From Strongyloides papillosus (Eukaryota > Nematoda > Chromadorea > Rhabditida > Strongyloididae): a stretch of DNA of 64,000 nt. Both the position numbers and the translations under genes were made by a program. This document shows positions 32,872-43,471 of this stretch, one piece after another (the first letter of the stretch is position 1; each line of letters starts with the position of its first letter). The notes under the pieces are model-generated. The model was not told the origin of the DNA. It searched no databases and saw only the letters and a list, made by a program, of their open reading frames with translations. The DNA is taken from contig SRSI01000038.1 of assembly GCA_005656395.1 (NCBI GenBank), positions 930,001 to 994,000 of the forward strand, written 5' to 3'.

Positions 32872-33535
32872 CTACATCAAATATGTTACATATTTGTAAA
32901 ATTTGCTACATCTTATGACATTTTGCGCCATCTTTTTTATCAATTTGCGTCATTTTCGTCATTTTTGCTACATCTTTTTGACCAATTTGTGCCACCTTTT
33001 TTCAGACGGTGGACATTTGCTTGTCCATGGTTACTCATATTTTTTCCTTTTTTTAAATGTCATTTCGCTTGATCATAGGTGACCACGGGCAAGTTGATTT
33101 CCATCGTATTTTTTTTAGCTAAATTAGGGTAGGAGTCGCTGTAAAGTGCGATATCGTGTGTGAACTGAATCCAATGGAATAATCAAAAAATAAGTTAGTA
33201 AAAAATAAAAAAGAGTGCTTTTTCGCTTGCCCATATTATGTATGTTTCTTAAAAAAATCATTTTTGTTACCCAATGAACAAGCGAAAGTTACTTTTTCCA
33301 ATTCAATTCCACTTTATTTTAATAATATTATTTTACTCTTTAACATACCTAAATTATGTTGAAAGATAATTTATTTGGTATGAAAGATACATGTCGCAAA
33401 AATGTACTAAGATGGTGCAAATTGCTAAAAAAGATGGCACAAAATGTACAAAGATAGCGCAAATTGGTCAAAAAGATGACGCAAAATGTCATAAGATGTA
33501 GCAAATTTTACAAATATGTAGCATATTTAATGTAG
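32872..33535. mobile_element. Foldback element with ~20 bp tandem units in its arms
   Basis: Outer sequence CTACATCAAATATG (32872) is mirrored at 33535. Each arm (32872-33000 and ~33395-33535) is made of about six diverged ~20-base units of the type AGATGGCGCAAAATGTNCAA. A ~390 bp unique centre lies between. The design recalls Drosophila FB elements, whose inverted ends are tandem arrays. Non-coding. Confidence 0.7.
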
Positions 33536-33660
33536 TTGACTGTCAAATTCCATTTTCCACGTCTTTTAAAGATCATCTTTAAAAATCAAACTTATGAAAA
33601 GTTATAAAATAATATAGATTTTTATTTATAGTGAAAAAAATAACTTTAACATATTTTAAT

Positions 33661-35130
33661 TTACCAGCCTTAGACCCGCCTTCGGCAGGTCAGGGCTGGT
33701 CCGCAGAGTATATTTTTTAATAAAGATTTTTTTATAATAATTTATTAATCAAAGTAGATGTGTAAAAAAATTCCTTCATTGAATTACATTTTTCTGGAAA
33801 AATAAAATAAGCAAAAATACATAGTTATATTAATTAATTACATGAAATATTTCTGAGTTTTAAAATCATTTTATAACATTTATGTTTGTTGAAACTGCTT
33901 AGTTAAGTTAAAAATTTACTCAACAAAAAGAATTTTATTTAAATTAAAAAAGTGAGTAAAAGTGAACATTTGAATCATTCCAAGTAAAAATTAAAGTGAC
34001 TTTCTATATTATTATTTAAATTAGTATAAATAATTTAATATCATTACTCTATTAACTACATATCTATTTTAATTTTACAAATATATAAATGAAAAAACAA
34101 AAAAATTAATACCTAAAATAACTTCTTTCATTTTTAATCTACAAACTTTGTTAATGTTTTATATATTTTATGTAAGAATTTGTTCTATGTACTAAATTTA
34201 GTTTATTTTTCTTTAAACAACTTTGCATAAAATTAAATTTTTATCAAATTTTAATTTTTACTAAAAAATGATCATCGTCTTTTGATCCATTACTTGATTT
34301 ATTTTTATTAATCTTTTAAATATTAAGTTTCCTCCTCATTTCTGAGTTGCATCTTTTAAATGAGTCATAAATCATAAAGTTTCTTTAACTTTAGAAAGAG
34401 TTATTTCTGATAAAAAACTATACAAAAATGTGTCTAAAAAGTGGTATTTTTTAAACATAACTTGGTCAATTGTAAGTCAAAAGTTTGAGACACATTTTTC
34501 GCGCTAAGTTAGAACAAAACACATCTAATCATTACTTAACCATAAAAATTTATTAAGTTTGAGAAAAGTAATGCTGGAGACAAAATTGATTTTTGTGGAA
34601 AAAATGGAATAACGTCAAAAAAGTTGACGTTAAAATTAACACAACTTCTTTTGTTGTTAAGCTATAAATTTCGTTAGACTCTTATTTTTTAAGTTAGACG
34701 TAGATAAAAATAACAGACACTGTTCTACTTCATTTCATCAAGTTTTGACTGAGTTATAGATATTTAACATTTTGATCATTTTTTAAAATGGTCACCACTC
34801 TTTGGACCATAACTTGGGCAATTTTTAATACATTTTAGTAAAACTGTGTTTCCGCACTTTTCTGGAATTAGACTTTTCAAATGATATATAAACCATTGTA
34901 CCTTTTTTTTTAAAATAACGTTATACCCTGGCCAAATCTATGCTAAAAAAGACCAAAAAAAACGATGTTTTTTAAAAGATAATTTGGCCAAAAATTTTAA
35001 AACTGATCCAGCCCTTTTAGTTAAAAGAAGCATCTTTTTTAGCTATTTACCTATAAAAAAACGGTTGAATTTGAAGAGAGTTATGAAAGAGACAAATTTT
35101 TTTTCCTTTTTTCTTTTTGTTATAGAAAAG
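33661..35130. repeat. Hairpin-headed repeat family, copy 2
   Basis: The head is an almost perfect nested inverted repeat at 33664-33699: CCAGCC pairs with GGCTGG, GACC with GGTC, GCC with GGC, with a TTC loop. The body matches copies 1 and 3, with diverged internal units about 515-520 bases apart (landmarks ~34501 and ~35020). It runs directly into the palindromic minisatellite. Non-coding. Confidence 0.75.
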
Positions 35131-35136
35131 AATTTT

Positions 35137-35647
35137 TTTTCCTTAATAAGGAATTTTTCCTTAATAAGGAATTTTCTCTAATAAGGAATTTTCCTTAATA
35201 AGAAATTTTCTCTAATAAGAAATTTTCCTTAATAAGGAATTTTTTACCTAATAATAAATTTTCCTTAATAAGGAATTTTCCTTAATAAGGAATTTTCCTT
35301 AATAAAGAATTTTTTACCTAATATTAAATTTTCCTTAATAAGGAATTTTCCTTAATAAGGAATTTTTTACCTAATATTAAATTTTCTTTAATAAGGAATT
35401 TTCCTTAATAAGGAATTTTCCTTAATAAAGAATTTTCCTTAATAACGAATTTTCCTTAATAACGAATTTTCCTTAATAAGGAATTTTTTACCTAATATTA
35501 AATTTTCCTTAATAAGGAATTTTCCTTAATAAAGAATTTTTTACCTAATAATAAATTTTCCTTAATAAGGAATTTTTCCTTAATAAGGAATTTTCCTTAA
35601 TAAAAAATTTTCCTTAATAAGGAATTTTCCTTAATAAGGAATTTTCC
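35137..35647. repeat. Palindromic minisatellite array, left part
   Basis: Tandem copies of a ~17 bp monomer, TTCCTTAATAAGGAATT, in which TTCCTTA and TAAGGAA are inverted around one base. A recurring variant (TTTTTTACCTAATATTAAAT) gives a higher-order pattern. The array is interrupted at 35647 by an LTR element and resumes at 43667. Confidence 0.92.
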
Positions 35648-35848
35648 CGTTGTAGCGGTAGTAATAGATATATATATATATATATATATATATAGGCTTT
35701 TATTTAATCTTATTGGGGAAGAGGAACAATTATAAAATCAAAAATATGAACAAAAATATATATGAATGTGATTTAATTTAATTCTTCTTTTATACCTTTG
35801 CAACATCTGGCATTACTGCCAGATGTTGTAAAGGGGAGGGTCTTCACG
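35648..35848 (-). repeat. 3' LTR of the second gypsy element
   Basis: 201 bp. On the coding strand it runs CGTGAAG...CTACAACG, so the ends are CGT/ACG rather than TG/CA. It contains a (TA)n run (35669-35694) and a hairpin with 12 bp perfect arms (35801-35812 with 35817-35828). Confidence 0.9.
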
Positions 35849-35860
35849 TCTCCCTTCCTT
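35849..35860 (-). other. Polypurine tract of the second gypsy element
   Basis: AAGGAAGGGAGA on the coding strand, directly before the 3' LTR; plus-strand primer site. Confidence 0.8.
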
Positions 35861-36565
35861 ACAAGGCTGGGTGTCCTCACCCGATACCCTGTGGTGTTCT
35901 ATTTTTTTCTTAATAATTTCTTTAAGTAATCATATCACCAGGTGTCTTGGTATAAAAATTTATTTCATTTCATCCAGGTTGTTCTTGGTCTATTATTACA
36001 GGTAAGCATGTCCTCTTCAAGATTTCGTTTTTATTCTTATCAATGTTGTAGACAATGAGCCTCGCAGAAGAATTGAAGCAAATAATGCTTTATTTAGTAA
36101 TCGGATTGTTTTTACATGTCTTGTCTCTACTTCTCAATATTATTGGGGTTGTCATAGGGCAATGGTCCTTCCGGATTATCCATTGCTGTCAAAAATGTGA
36201 TTTTCTTAAGATTATCTGCCTCTTATACCCCTTTTCTTTTGTTTATTCATTAATTCCTTTGTTGTTATTAATTTGTGAGCTTTCTCATGATGTCTTGATG
36301 TTTACATTCTCTCCATATGTCTCCTTCTTCTTGATCGTTATTTTTAGAAAAGTTTTTGTTTTGTTTATCGTTTCATCTTCTCTTTTCTTCTCATGTTAGG
36401 GGAAATAGTTTAAAGTAACATATTTAGTAGGTAATAAATAAGTTTCAATGTTTCTTTGTAGTAATTATTCTTGGTATCAAATAAAATTTAAAGATGGTTG
36501 ATTAGATAAATATTGCAATAAAAAGTTTGAATAAGACAGTGATAGTGATGCTATTTTAAATAATG
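35861..36565 (-). other. 3' untranslated region of the second gypsy element
   Basis: About 700 bases between the pol stop and the polypurine tract, where an env gene would normally sit. No minus-strand ORF of note. A 114-codon hydrophobic plus-strand ORF (36055-36399) is antisense and probably chance. Confidence 0.5.
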
Positions 36566-39500
36566 TCAGTATGACAGAGTAATGATAGAATAATGGTGTA
36601 AACTTGTAGAAAAAATTTTATTGTGGATTTTTTTCCTTAGACGACGTCTGGGGACACATCCCCCCTCCAATTGAGTTCCTTCACCTCCTGGTGAAGCTTT
36701 ATACCTTTTTAGTTGTTTCACATGTGCGATTTTATAAATCTTTTGTCCTCTGTTGGTTATGTGGCTTATTCTTCCTGTTTTCAATAATCTGCTAAGTTCG
36801 CAATTTCCCGTTGTTTTGTTGATTGATATTATTACATATGGTCCATCATATTTTTCGATTGTTTTTCCTTCATTTCCCGTTTTGCCAAAAATTCTTTTCA
36901 ATACTGCATCTCCTACTTTGAAGAATTCGGGTTTATTTACTATCTTCTTTTCTTGATTCTTGTTTAATGTTGCTATTATTTCCGCGATGAGGTTTTCGTG
37001 ACTTATCTGTATTTCCTTGTTGTCTAAGTGATTTAGTAGTCCAAGGTTTCTTTCTATGGTAATTTTCTTTCTTCCAAATATTACTTCGTATGGTACAGCT
37101 TTTGTGGTTGTATGTATTTGGTTATTGTAAGTGTGGGTGGCTACAGGTATTATTAAATCCCATTCCTCATCGGCTTCATAACAGGCTATTATTTCGTTAA
37201 TTGTTCTGTTGTATCTTTCTACTTCTCCGTTAGAGTTGTGATTGTAAGCTACTGACTTAATTAGTTCTATTCTTGAGTTGCACATAAATTCCTCAAATTC
37301 TTTACTTGAAAAATAAGATGCATTATCTAGCCTTAAGGCTTCAGGATATCCAAAGATTGTGAATACGTGAATTATTAGTGTATTGATGATAGTTTCTGAT
37401 TTGATATTTCTCATGGGAATTGCAAGTGCATATTTTGAAAAATCATCAACTATTACAAGTAAATATTCATTTCTTCGCTTAGTGGTTTGTAGTCTTCCTC
37501 TTATATCAATGTTTAGCCTTATCCAGGGTCCTTTTGGTACATCCCATGTTCCTTCCCAATGACTAGTGGTGTTTGGAGCAAATTTGATTTTCTGGCATTT
37601 CTCACAGTCAATATTAATTTTCATGTTTTCCCACCAGTAGTGTTGTTTTATCAGATTAGCAATCCTCTTGCTTCCAAAGTGTGCTCCCAGGTGTATATTG
37701 GAATGGTACTCGCTAATTAGTCGATTTCTTACTTTTTCGGGGACGTATATTTTCTCCCTTCCTAAAATTTTAATATACCCTATTTTGTCTATTATTTTGA
37801 TTTGGTCTTTATATCTGTCTGACAACTCTTCCACTTCTTTCTCATTCAATTTAAACCATTCTAGTCGGATGGGAGGTGGTGATTTCCATTGTTCGTCATG
37901 TATCTCTTTTTTCAATACAAGGGCTGCCAATTGAGGCTCGCTTAATATCTCCTCGGGATTCCTGGATAACAGATCAGCTATTACGTTTGCTTTACCTTCT
38001 TTATAAAATATATTAAGGTTGTAGGCCATGAGTGTTAGTTGGTAGCGTCTCAGCTTAGTTTGGTTTTCTTTGGCTGATTTTATTGCTAGGAGTGCACGTT
38101 GATCAGTGAACACATCAGTAGTTTTTCCCTCTATATAGTACTTAAAGGATTTAATAGAAAATACGAGTGCTAAAGCTTCCTTCTCTACTATTTGCCACCT
38201 TTTCTCTATACTGTTAAGTGTTCGACTAACGCAGGCTACTAACCGTAATCTTTTATCTTGCTGATCTTCTTGTAGGAGTACGCCTCCTACCGCATACTCT
38301 GATGCATCTGTGTGTATTACAAAGCTTCGATTTAAGTCGGGGGGTGCTAGTATAGGTGCTTCTTTTAGCTTTGTTTTTAATAAATTAAAAGCGGTTTCTT
38401 GTTCTTCTGTCCAGACGAAATCCTCCTTTTCACTCAGCAGTTTAGTTAGTGGAGATGCTATTTTAGCATAATTGAGAATAAACCTTCTGAAATAATTTGT
38501 TGCTCCTAAAAAGGTTCTGAGTTCTTTTCTATTCTTAGGGGGAATTACTTTGTCAATGGCTTCCACTTTCTTGGGATTAATTTCAATTCCGTTTTGTGAT
38601 ATTATATGCCCTAGAAATTCGGTTCTTCGTTGCCAAAAATTGCATTTTCTTAATTTAGCTCTCATTCCTATATCTTGTAGTTTCTTGAAGACCCTTTCGA
38701 CATCTTTTACATGATTTGTTTCTTTTCCGAAAACAATAATATCGTCTAGGTATACAACAACATTATCTCTCATATCTCCAAAGCTTTCTTCCATGACTCT
38801 TTGAAAAGTAGAGGGGCTTCCTGATAATCCCATTGGTGTCACATTATACTGGTATAGGCCTTTCGGCGTTATGAACGCTGTTATCTCTTTGGATTTTTCT
38901 GCAATAGGTATTTGGAAAAATCCGGAAGCTAAGTCAATGGTTGAATAGATTTCCTTTCCTGAGACCTTTTCTAAAATATCTTCTATTAATGGTAACACTG
39001 AGGTTTCTTCTTTGGTAACCAAATTAACTTCTCTATAGTCCACAACCTTCCTCCAGTCTCCAGTCTTTTTCTTTACCATGAGAACAGGTGATGCCCATAG
39101 AGATTTTGACTTTTCAATCTGGCCTTCTCTAAGCATATCATTTATTATATTCATCATTGCTTCCTCTTGTTCGGGTCTATATTTCCTTAGTGGTTTTCGA
39201 ACTATCTTGAAGTTTTCTTTGAGAGTGATTTCATGTCTTATCGTTCCTGTATACCTACCAGGGTCGTGCATATACTCGTAAAAGATATCTTTATATTTAA
39301 GGATAAGGGCTTCCAATTGTTTTGGTATTTCTATAATGTTTAACATTTCGCCATCACTTAAAGGGGTTGATCTCTTCTCTTCGGGTAAGTCTTCCTCCCA
39401 GTTGGCTTCAGGAGCTATATATTCATCTTCAGCTGAAATAATTTCATCAGGTTTCACTTGGACTGCTAAGCATAAAGGAGTATTTTTGAGAATATTGAAA

Positions 39501-39574
39501 GGTTTTGTTCCAAAGTTCCAAAGATGTATTGTTGTAAAATTGTTTTTGATGTTATTGACACCTTTAATCGGCAT
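36566..39574 (-). CDS. Gypsy Pol: reverse transcriptase-RNase H-integrase
   Basis: 1002 codons from the first ATG; the frame is open further upstream and overlaps the gag frame, which lies one base away, so Pol is expected by -1 frameshifting in the overlap near 39650-39700. RT: TPMGLSGSPSTFQ and the catalytic YLDD at ~275-278. RNase H: HTDASEYAVGG at ~420 and the later FTDQRALL. Integrase: zinc motif (H, H, then CEKC), catalytic Asp in LNIDIRG and LRLDNASYF, Glu in NGEVERYNR; then a GPY-like DGPYVI. It copies the RNA and integrates the DNA. All catalytic residues that can be checked are present. Confidence 0.92.
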   Translation of the reverse strand: MPIKGVNNIKNNFTTIHLWNFGTKPFNILKNTPLCLAVQVKPDEIISAEDEYIAPEANWEEDLPEEKRSTPLSDGEMLNIIEIPKQLEALILKYKDIFYEYMHDPGRYTGTIRHEITLKENFKIVRKPLRKYRPEQEEAMMNIINDMLREGQIEKSKSLWASPVLMVKKKTGDWRKVVDYREVNLVTKEETSVLPLIEDILEKVSGKEIYSTIDLASGFFQIPIAEKSKEITAFITPKGLYQYNVTPMGLSGSPSTFQRVMEESFGDMRDNVVVYLDDIIVFGKETNHVKDVERVFKKLQDIGMRAKLRKCNFWQRRTEFLGHIISQNGIEINPKKVEAIDKVIPPKNRKELRTFLGATNYFRRFILNYAKIASPLTKLLSEKEDFVWTEEQETAFNLLKTKLKEAPILAPPDLNRSFVIHTDASEYAVGGVLLQEDQQDKRLRLVACVSRTLNSIEKRWQIVEKEALALVFSIKSFKYYIEGKTTDVFTDQRALLAIKSAKENQTKLRRYQLTLMAYNLNIFYKEGKANVIADLLSRNPEEILSEPQLAALVLKKEIHDEQWKSPPPIRLEWFKLNEKEVEELSDRYKDQIKIIDKIGYIKILGREKIYVPEKVRNRLISEYHSNIHLGAHFGSKRIANLIKQHYWWENMKINIDCEKCQKIKFAPNTTSHWEGTWDVPKGPWIRLNIDIRGRLQTTKRRNEYLLVIVDDFSKYALAIPMRNIKSETIINTLIIHVFTIFGYPEALRLDNASYFSSKEFEEFMCNSRIELIKSVAYNHNSNGEVERYNRTINEIIACYEADEEWDLIIPVATHTYNNQIHTTTKAVPYEVIFGRKKITIERNLGLLNHLDNKEIQISHENLIAEIIATLNKNQEKKIVNKPEFFKVGDAVLKRIFGKTGNEGKTIEKYDGPYVIISINKTTGNCELSRLLKTGRISHITNRGQKIYKIAHVKQLKRYKASPGGEGTQLEGGCVPRRRLRKKIHNKIFSTSLHHYSIITLSY

Positions 39575-39648
39575 GATTTCAGGTGGTATTGTTGTTTGTT
39601 TATTTTTGGTTATATACAGGAGACCATCCTCAATTGGTGATCTCCCTT

Positions 39649-42477
39649 TTAGTGAAAATCCTGGCCCATGCCGGGTAGGAGAGTGGTATTTCTTGTAGTC
39701 ATGAGTACTAGCTTCTTTCTGTCATCATTCCATGATTTTGGGAAGACGTAATTTCCTATCGTTATTGTTTCCTGCCCGTAGTGATGCATATATTTGCTAA
39801 ATCTGGATAGGAATGTCCTTCCGATTAAGAAATCCATGGTTAATCCTTTGACAACATAAAATTCCTCCATAACTCTTCTCCGTCCCATTCTGATTCGGAG
39901 ATATGTTGTCCCTTTTGTTACGATCTGCTCATTAGTGTTGCCTATCCACGTAGAGTTTTTCTTGATGGTGGGTTGTCCTAAGGATCTCCATCTTTGTTCA
40001 CTAATCAAAGAAATATCACTTCCATCATCTATGTAAGTTTGTACCCATTTGTTTGCTATATTCATGATAATTGTTGGCGTATGTTTCGCTCTGTTGTTTG
40101 AAAAGCTTTGTAACATTAATATATATCCTGCCTTCCTTGCAGCCTCCTCCAGCTTTTTCTCTTTTTCTGTAAATTGCAGTATATCCGTGTCGCATAATTC
40201 AAGTGGCCTTTTCTTATCTTTGTCCTTGCTATTTCTTTCTGTATTTGTTGCAACCTCTCTCGTGCGCGTGGTGGTTAGTTCGATGGACTCTTCATCTTCT
40301 TGTCTTGCATTTAATATTGGCCTTGAAATATGGACGTCTCTTCTTGGGGTTGCAGTTCTTCTCCTTTCCCCTATCAATGCCTTCCATACGGAGTTAATCA
40401 TTTGGTTAACAATTCTTCTTTTATAATACGCCCCTAGAATCACTGAGAGGCATACCACAAGTACTCCGACTGATTCCATCCCATTAACTATTCTAAAAGA
40501 ATTCATTAATTCTTTAACGATTCCTGAAATATCGTTTTCTTTTGATTTTTCGATTATGGCTGAAAGGCTCTTAGTTAATTCTTCAGATTTAGATTTCTTC
40601 GAGGCGCTTGTCAGTATGCCTGGTGTATCTGATTCGGAGGAGTCTTCTGAGGTCAATTGAGGCCTCTGTTTTCTTATGTTTGGGACTCGTTCAGCTACTG
40701 CTTTCATTGAGGGGAATATTGATGATATTGTCTTTGGACTCCCCTTCTTCCTGGGTGTTATTCCCAAAGATGTTTCGAAGACATCGAGCTTCTCTGAGTT
40801 GAGTGATGAGTCTGAGGATTCCGCTAATTCTTCGGGGTCTCCAACTTGTTGATCTGCAACTATGGTTCTGTCTAAAAGGTTACTCTCTGGACGTTGTACA
40901 TCTCTTTGAAGTTCTAACTGTTTTGCGGCGTCATCGACATCATTCATTACTTCCGACATGTCTTCTTTAACCTTTATAGCCGGCATTCCTGCTCCAGGTC
41001 CGACCTTCTGTTTTGCCTGTGCGTACTTGTCCACATGTTTATCTTTATAGTCTTTTATCTCCTCAGGTGTGAGTGGTTTTGCAATAAGTTCATCCAGACT
41101 TTTGTAGGGATCTGTGGTAAGTTTGGCTGGTAAATAATTAGCTTTTCTTTGGCGTATGACATATTCGTTCCATACTAGCCAATATATTCCAGATGTTTCC
41201 CTTTTATTTGCATGAAGCTCCATGTCGAATTGTTCCCACTTTGGTATTCCTTCCTCAAAAATAACCGAGGTGTTTGTTAATGCATAGCAATCCCCGGTCT
41301 GTGCGTTTGTAAAGCCTTTAGCTGGTGTAGTCTTAATAGTACACATGCATGTCCCATAGTCTGATTCACTTGCCGTGAAGGTTATTAGTTCACTTCCTTT
41401 CGGAGGGTAAAATGTTCGTCCATCTCCGAGCATAGGTATATACCTGATTATTTCACACGAGACTCTATGATTAGTGACCTTGAAGATATCTGTAACGATT
41501 GTTATTCCGGATTGGTAATGGTATTCTCCTAGCTCGTTTTGTGCTGTTACTATGGTGGATAATAGAAGTGCAGAGGTAATAACTAATGCTACTAACTTTT
41601 TCGATGTTTCCGTATTCATATTCCCACCTGGCCTTGCGCGTTTCCCATAACAGAACTGGATAAGGTGTCCTTTCTTCTTGCAATGCTGGCACTCTGCCAA
41701 AGGTTTTCTGCATTCTCTTTTAAGGTGTCCCTTCTTCCCACAATTGTGACATTCTAACTCATCTCTGTTACCACGTGCCTCAACGGAATAAGTTCTTCTT
41801 TCATATCTTCTTTCCCTTTGTTCCCTGAGGACTATCCTTTCTTCCATCTCGGACAGTTCCTTTTCATAAGCTTCAGCAGTTACCATAGCATTCTCTAGAC
41901 ATTTTTCGTTATTTTTGAATACAGGCATCTTATTTCTCAATTCAGGTCTTAGACTAGCAATATATTTCCCAACGATTTCCATTCTCCAGAAATTATTTTG
42001 GTCTGTCTCATCCCCAGTTATTCGATAAAGTGTATTCTCGAAATCGGGGTAGAGTTCAGCTAACCGTTGGTAATATCTCAGATTATAGTCTCGGACCGAT
42101 TCACCATCTCTTTGCTTCCAGTCCTTCATAGTGTGTAGGTTGAAATTGTTTTTGACATATGTCTCATATACCTTCTTGACTACTTTAATAAGATTGCCGA
42201 ATTGACAATCTGGGCTCACAGCTCTCCACTTGCGAAAGCAAGAGTGAAGGTTGTTACCCACTGGACGGTGCAAGAGACTTTCGAAATGGTCTTTCAATTC
42301 TTCTTTTAAATCTTCTCTCTCTATGATATCTGGATAAACTGATTTGATTACCAGGATATTGTGTGAGAAAAATAATTCTACTGCTAAAGCGGTTGGTGTT
42401 TTATCCTCCGGGTTCATGTAGTGTATCAGAGGTCTTGTTCCGTTGGGTCCACGATTTTTCCGGTCCAATCTCTCCAT
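39649..42477 (-). CDS. Gypsy Gag-protease polyprotein with an internal membrane glycoprotein-like region
   Basis: 942 codons. Residues 1-~235 are capsid-like; two CCHC knuckles lie at 243-256 and 263-276. At Met287 a textbook signal peptide starts (NTETSKK, hydrophobic core, TAQ at 311-313). It leads a ~350-residue region with cysteines at 341, 377, 379 and 397, a possible N-glycan site (Asn402), a long charged stalk, and a membrane segment (VGVLVVCLSVILGAYY, ~670-686) with a basic stop-transfer. The aspartic protease follows (DDGS at 817-820, FLIGRTFL near 884). Protease Thr is replaced by Asp (IDDGS). Env-like proteins normally lie after pol, not here. A GTGGGA donor at 41627 and TTTACAG acceptor at 40167 share phase, so splicing could remove 487 codons and restore a plain Gag-protease. 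Confidence 0.85.
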   Translation of the reverse strand: MERLDRKNRGPNGTRPLIHYMNPEDKTPTALAVELFFSHNILVIKSVYPDIIEREDLKEELKDHFESLLHRPVGNNLHSCFRKWRAVSPDCQFGNLIKVVKKVYETYVKNNFNLHTMKDWKQRDGESVRDYNLRYYQRLAELYPDFENTLYRITGDETDQNNFWRMEIVGKYIASLRPELRNKMPVFKNNEKCLENAMVTAEAYEKELSEMEERIVLREQRERRYERRTYSVEARGNRDELECHNCGKKGHLKRECRKPLAECQHCKKKGHLIQFCYGKRARPGGNMNTETSKKLVALVITSALLLSTIVTAQNELGEYHYQSGITIVTDIFKVTNHRVSCEIIRYIPMLGDGRTFYPPKGSELITFTASESDYGTCMCTIKTTPAKGFTNAQTGDCYALTNTSVIFEEGIPKWEQFDMELHANKRETSGIYWLVWNEYVIRQRKANYLPAKLTTDPYKSLDELIAKPLTPEEIKDYKDKHVDKYAQAKQKVGPGAGMPAIKVKEDMSEVMNDVDDAAKQLELQRDVQRPESNLLDRTIVADQQVGDPEELAESSDSSLNSEKLDVFETSLGITPRKKGSPKTISSIFPSMKAVAERVPNIRKQRPQLTSEDSSESDTPGILTSASKKSKSEELTKSLSAIIEKSKENDISGIVKELMNSFRIVNGMESVGVLVVCLSVILGAYYKRRIVNQMINSVWKALIGERRRTATPRRDVHISRPILNARQEDEESIELTTTRTREVATNTERNSKDKDKKRPLELCDTDILQFTEKEKKLEEAARKAGYILMLQSFSNNRAKHTPTIIMNIANKWVQTYIDDGSDISLISEQRWRSLGQPTIKKNSTWIGNTNEQIVTKGTTYLRIRMGRRRVMEEFYVVKGLTMDFLIGRTFLSRFSKYMHHYGQETITIGNYVFPKSWNDDRKKLVLMTTRNTTLLPGMGQDFH

Positions 42478-43456
42478 GATTAGCTCCTAATTTTAGTTAA
42501 TAATGATGGTTAAAAGTATTAAGATAAAATAATGCCTTTTTCCTCAGATTTTATTCATTTTATATCTTTATCCTCAACTTGGGGTGTGCCATTTCAGTTG
42601 TTTATCCTAATTTTTGTTGTAAAGTCCTAAGATCCGCCTTCTGTAATCAAAATTTTGGGTGTATCAGCTTTCTTCTTTCATAATTTTTATCTCTGACCCA
42701 TGTGTCGAGATCCACCTTATTACACTTTTGTTTATTTTTGAGTATTTCACGCCTTCTGTGACTAGGATATATATTTTCCATTTTCCTTTGTTTATTAATT
42801 TCCTTCTTTTTGAGAAAACTACCTTCCGCCTTAGAAATAACTGTATAATGAATCGTTTATCAGGTAAGCATTTTTAAATTTTATTTTCTAAGACGCGCGT
42901 TCTTTCCTTTTATTACTGCCTACTGATCCGACATCAAAATACTGCTGTTAATAGTGCGGGTTCATCCCTTATCCTGCCTGGGTTGTGTCTCTTCTGTTTC
43001 TTGTTTCACTAACCCTTTGGCGTTACTCCCGGGTAGAAGAATTTAACGCATGCGTTTTCTCCGGGGATCACAATTTCCACTTCTCACATCTTCTTTTTTT
43101 TCACGTCTACATAAAACATTTCCGGCCTAGTTGCTCGTCAGCATCTAGTTCCTCTACCCATTGATGTGTGGTACTTTCGTGGCCCCTTTTTCTCGTCGTT
43201 CACTCTTACTATTTTCTCCAATAATGTAGACTGCTTTTACCGACGGCTCTCCTCATCTCGCTAGCTCTTGCCTCTTTTCCTCCTTTGTTTTGTTGCTGTC
43301 TTTTCTGGCTAGCGGTTACCTCACTTGATTAACTCCTATATTTATCTTCTCAGCTACCAGCTTTTCTCCCTGTAGTTATCTCCTTCCTAGTCTTGCGTGT
43401 CCTCTCGCCATCTTAATTTGATTTGTCACTAGGCACACCAGCAGTGTATAGATGGC
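42478..43456 (-). promoter_or_regulatory. 5' leader of the second gypsy element
   Basis: About 980 bases between primer site and gag ATG, richer in C/T on the plus strand than the host. Expected to hold packaging signals; no ORF of substance. Confidence 0.5.
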
Positions 43457-43471
43457 ATCTCGGTGGAACCT
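43457..43471 (-). promoter_or_regulatory. tRNA-Gln primer-binding site
   Basis: On the coding strand AGGTTCCACCGAGAT directly follows the 5' LTR. It is complementary to the 3' end of animal tRNA-Gln (ATCTCGGTGGAACCT). The TGG that should pair with the tRNA's CCA is absent; ACG stands in its place at the LTR edge. Confidence 0.8.

Noticed and set aside
33664..33699. tRNA or other small RNA gene at the GC-rich hairpin
   Set aside because: No cloverleaf or box A/B pattern; the motif is a simple nested inverted repeat shared by three repeat copies.
35137..35647. CRISPR-like direct repeats
   Set aside because: Repeats are contiguous 17-mers with no unique spacers, and the context is eukaryotic; it is a minisatellite.
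36055..36399. 114-codon hydrophobic plus-strand ORF as an env or membrane protein
   Set aside because: Antisense to the gypsy element's 3' region, no signal or motif, and hydrophobicity follows from T-rich sequence.
41471..41713. 80-codon minus-strand ORF inside the gag frame
   Set aside because: Shifted-frame shadow over the knuckle and signal-peptide region.
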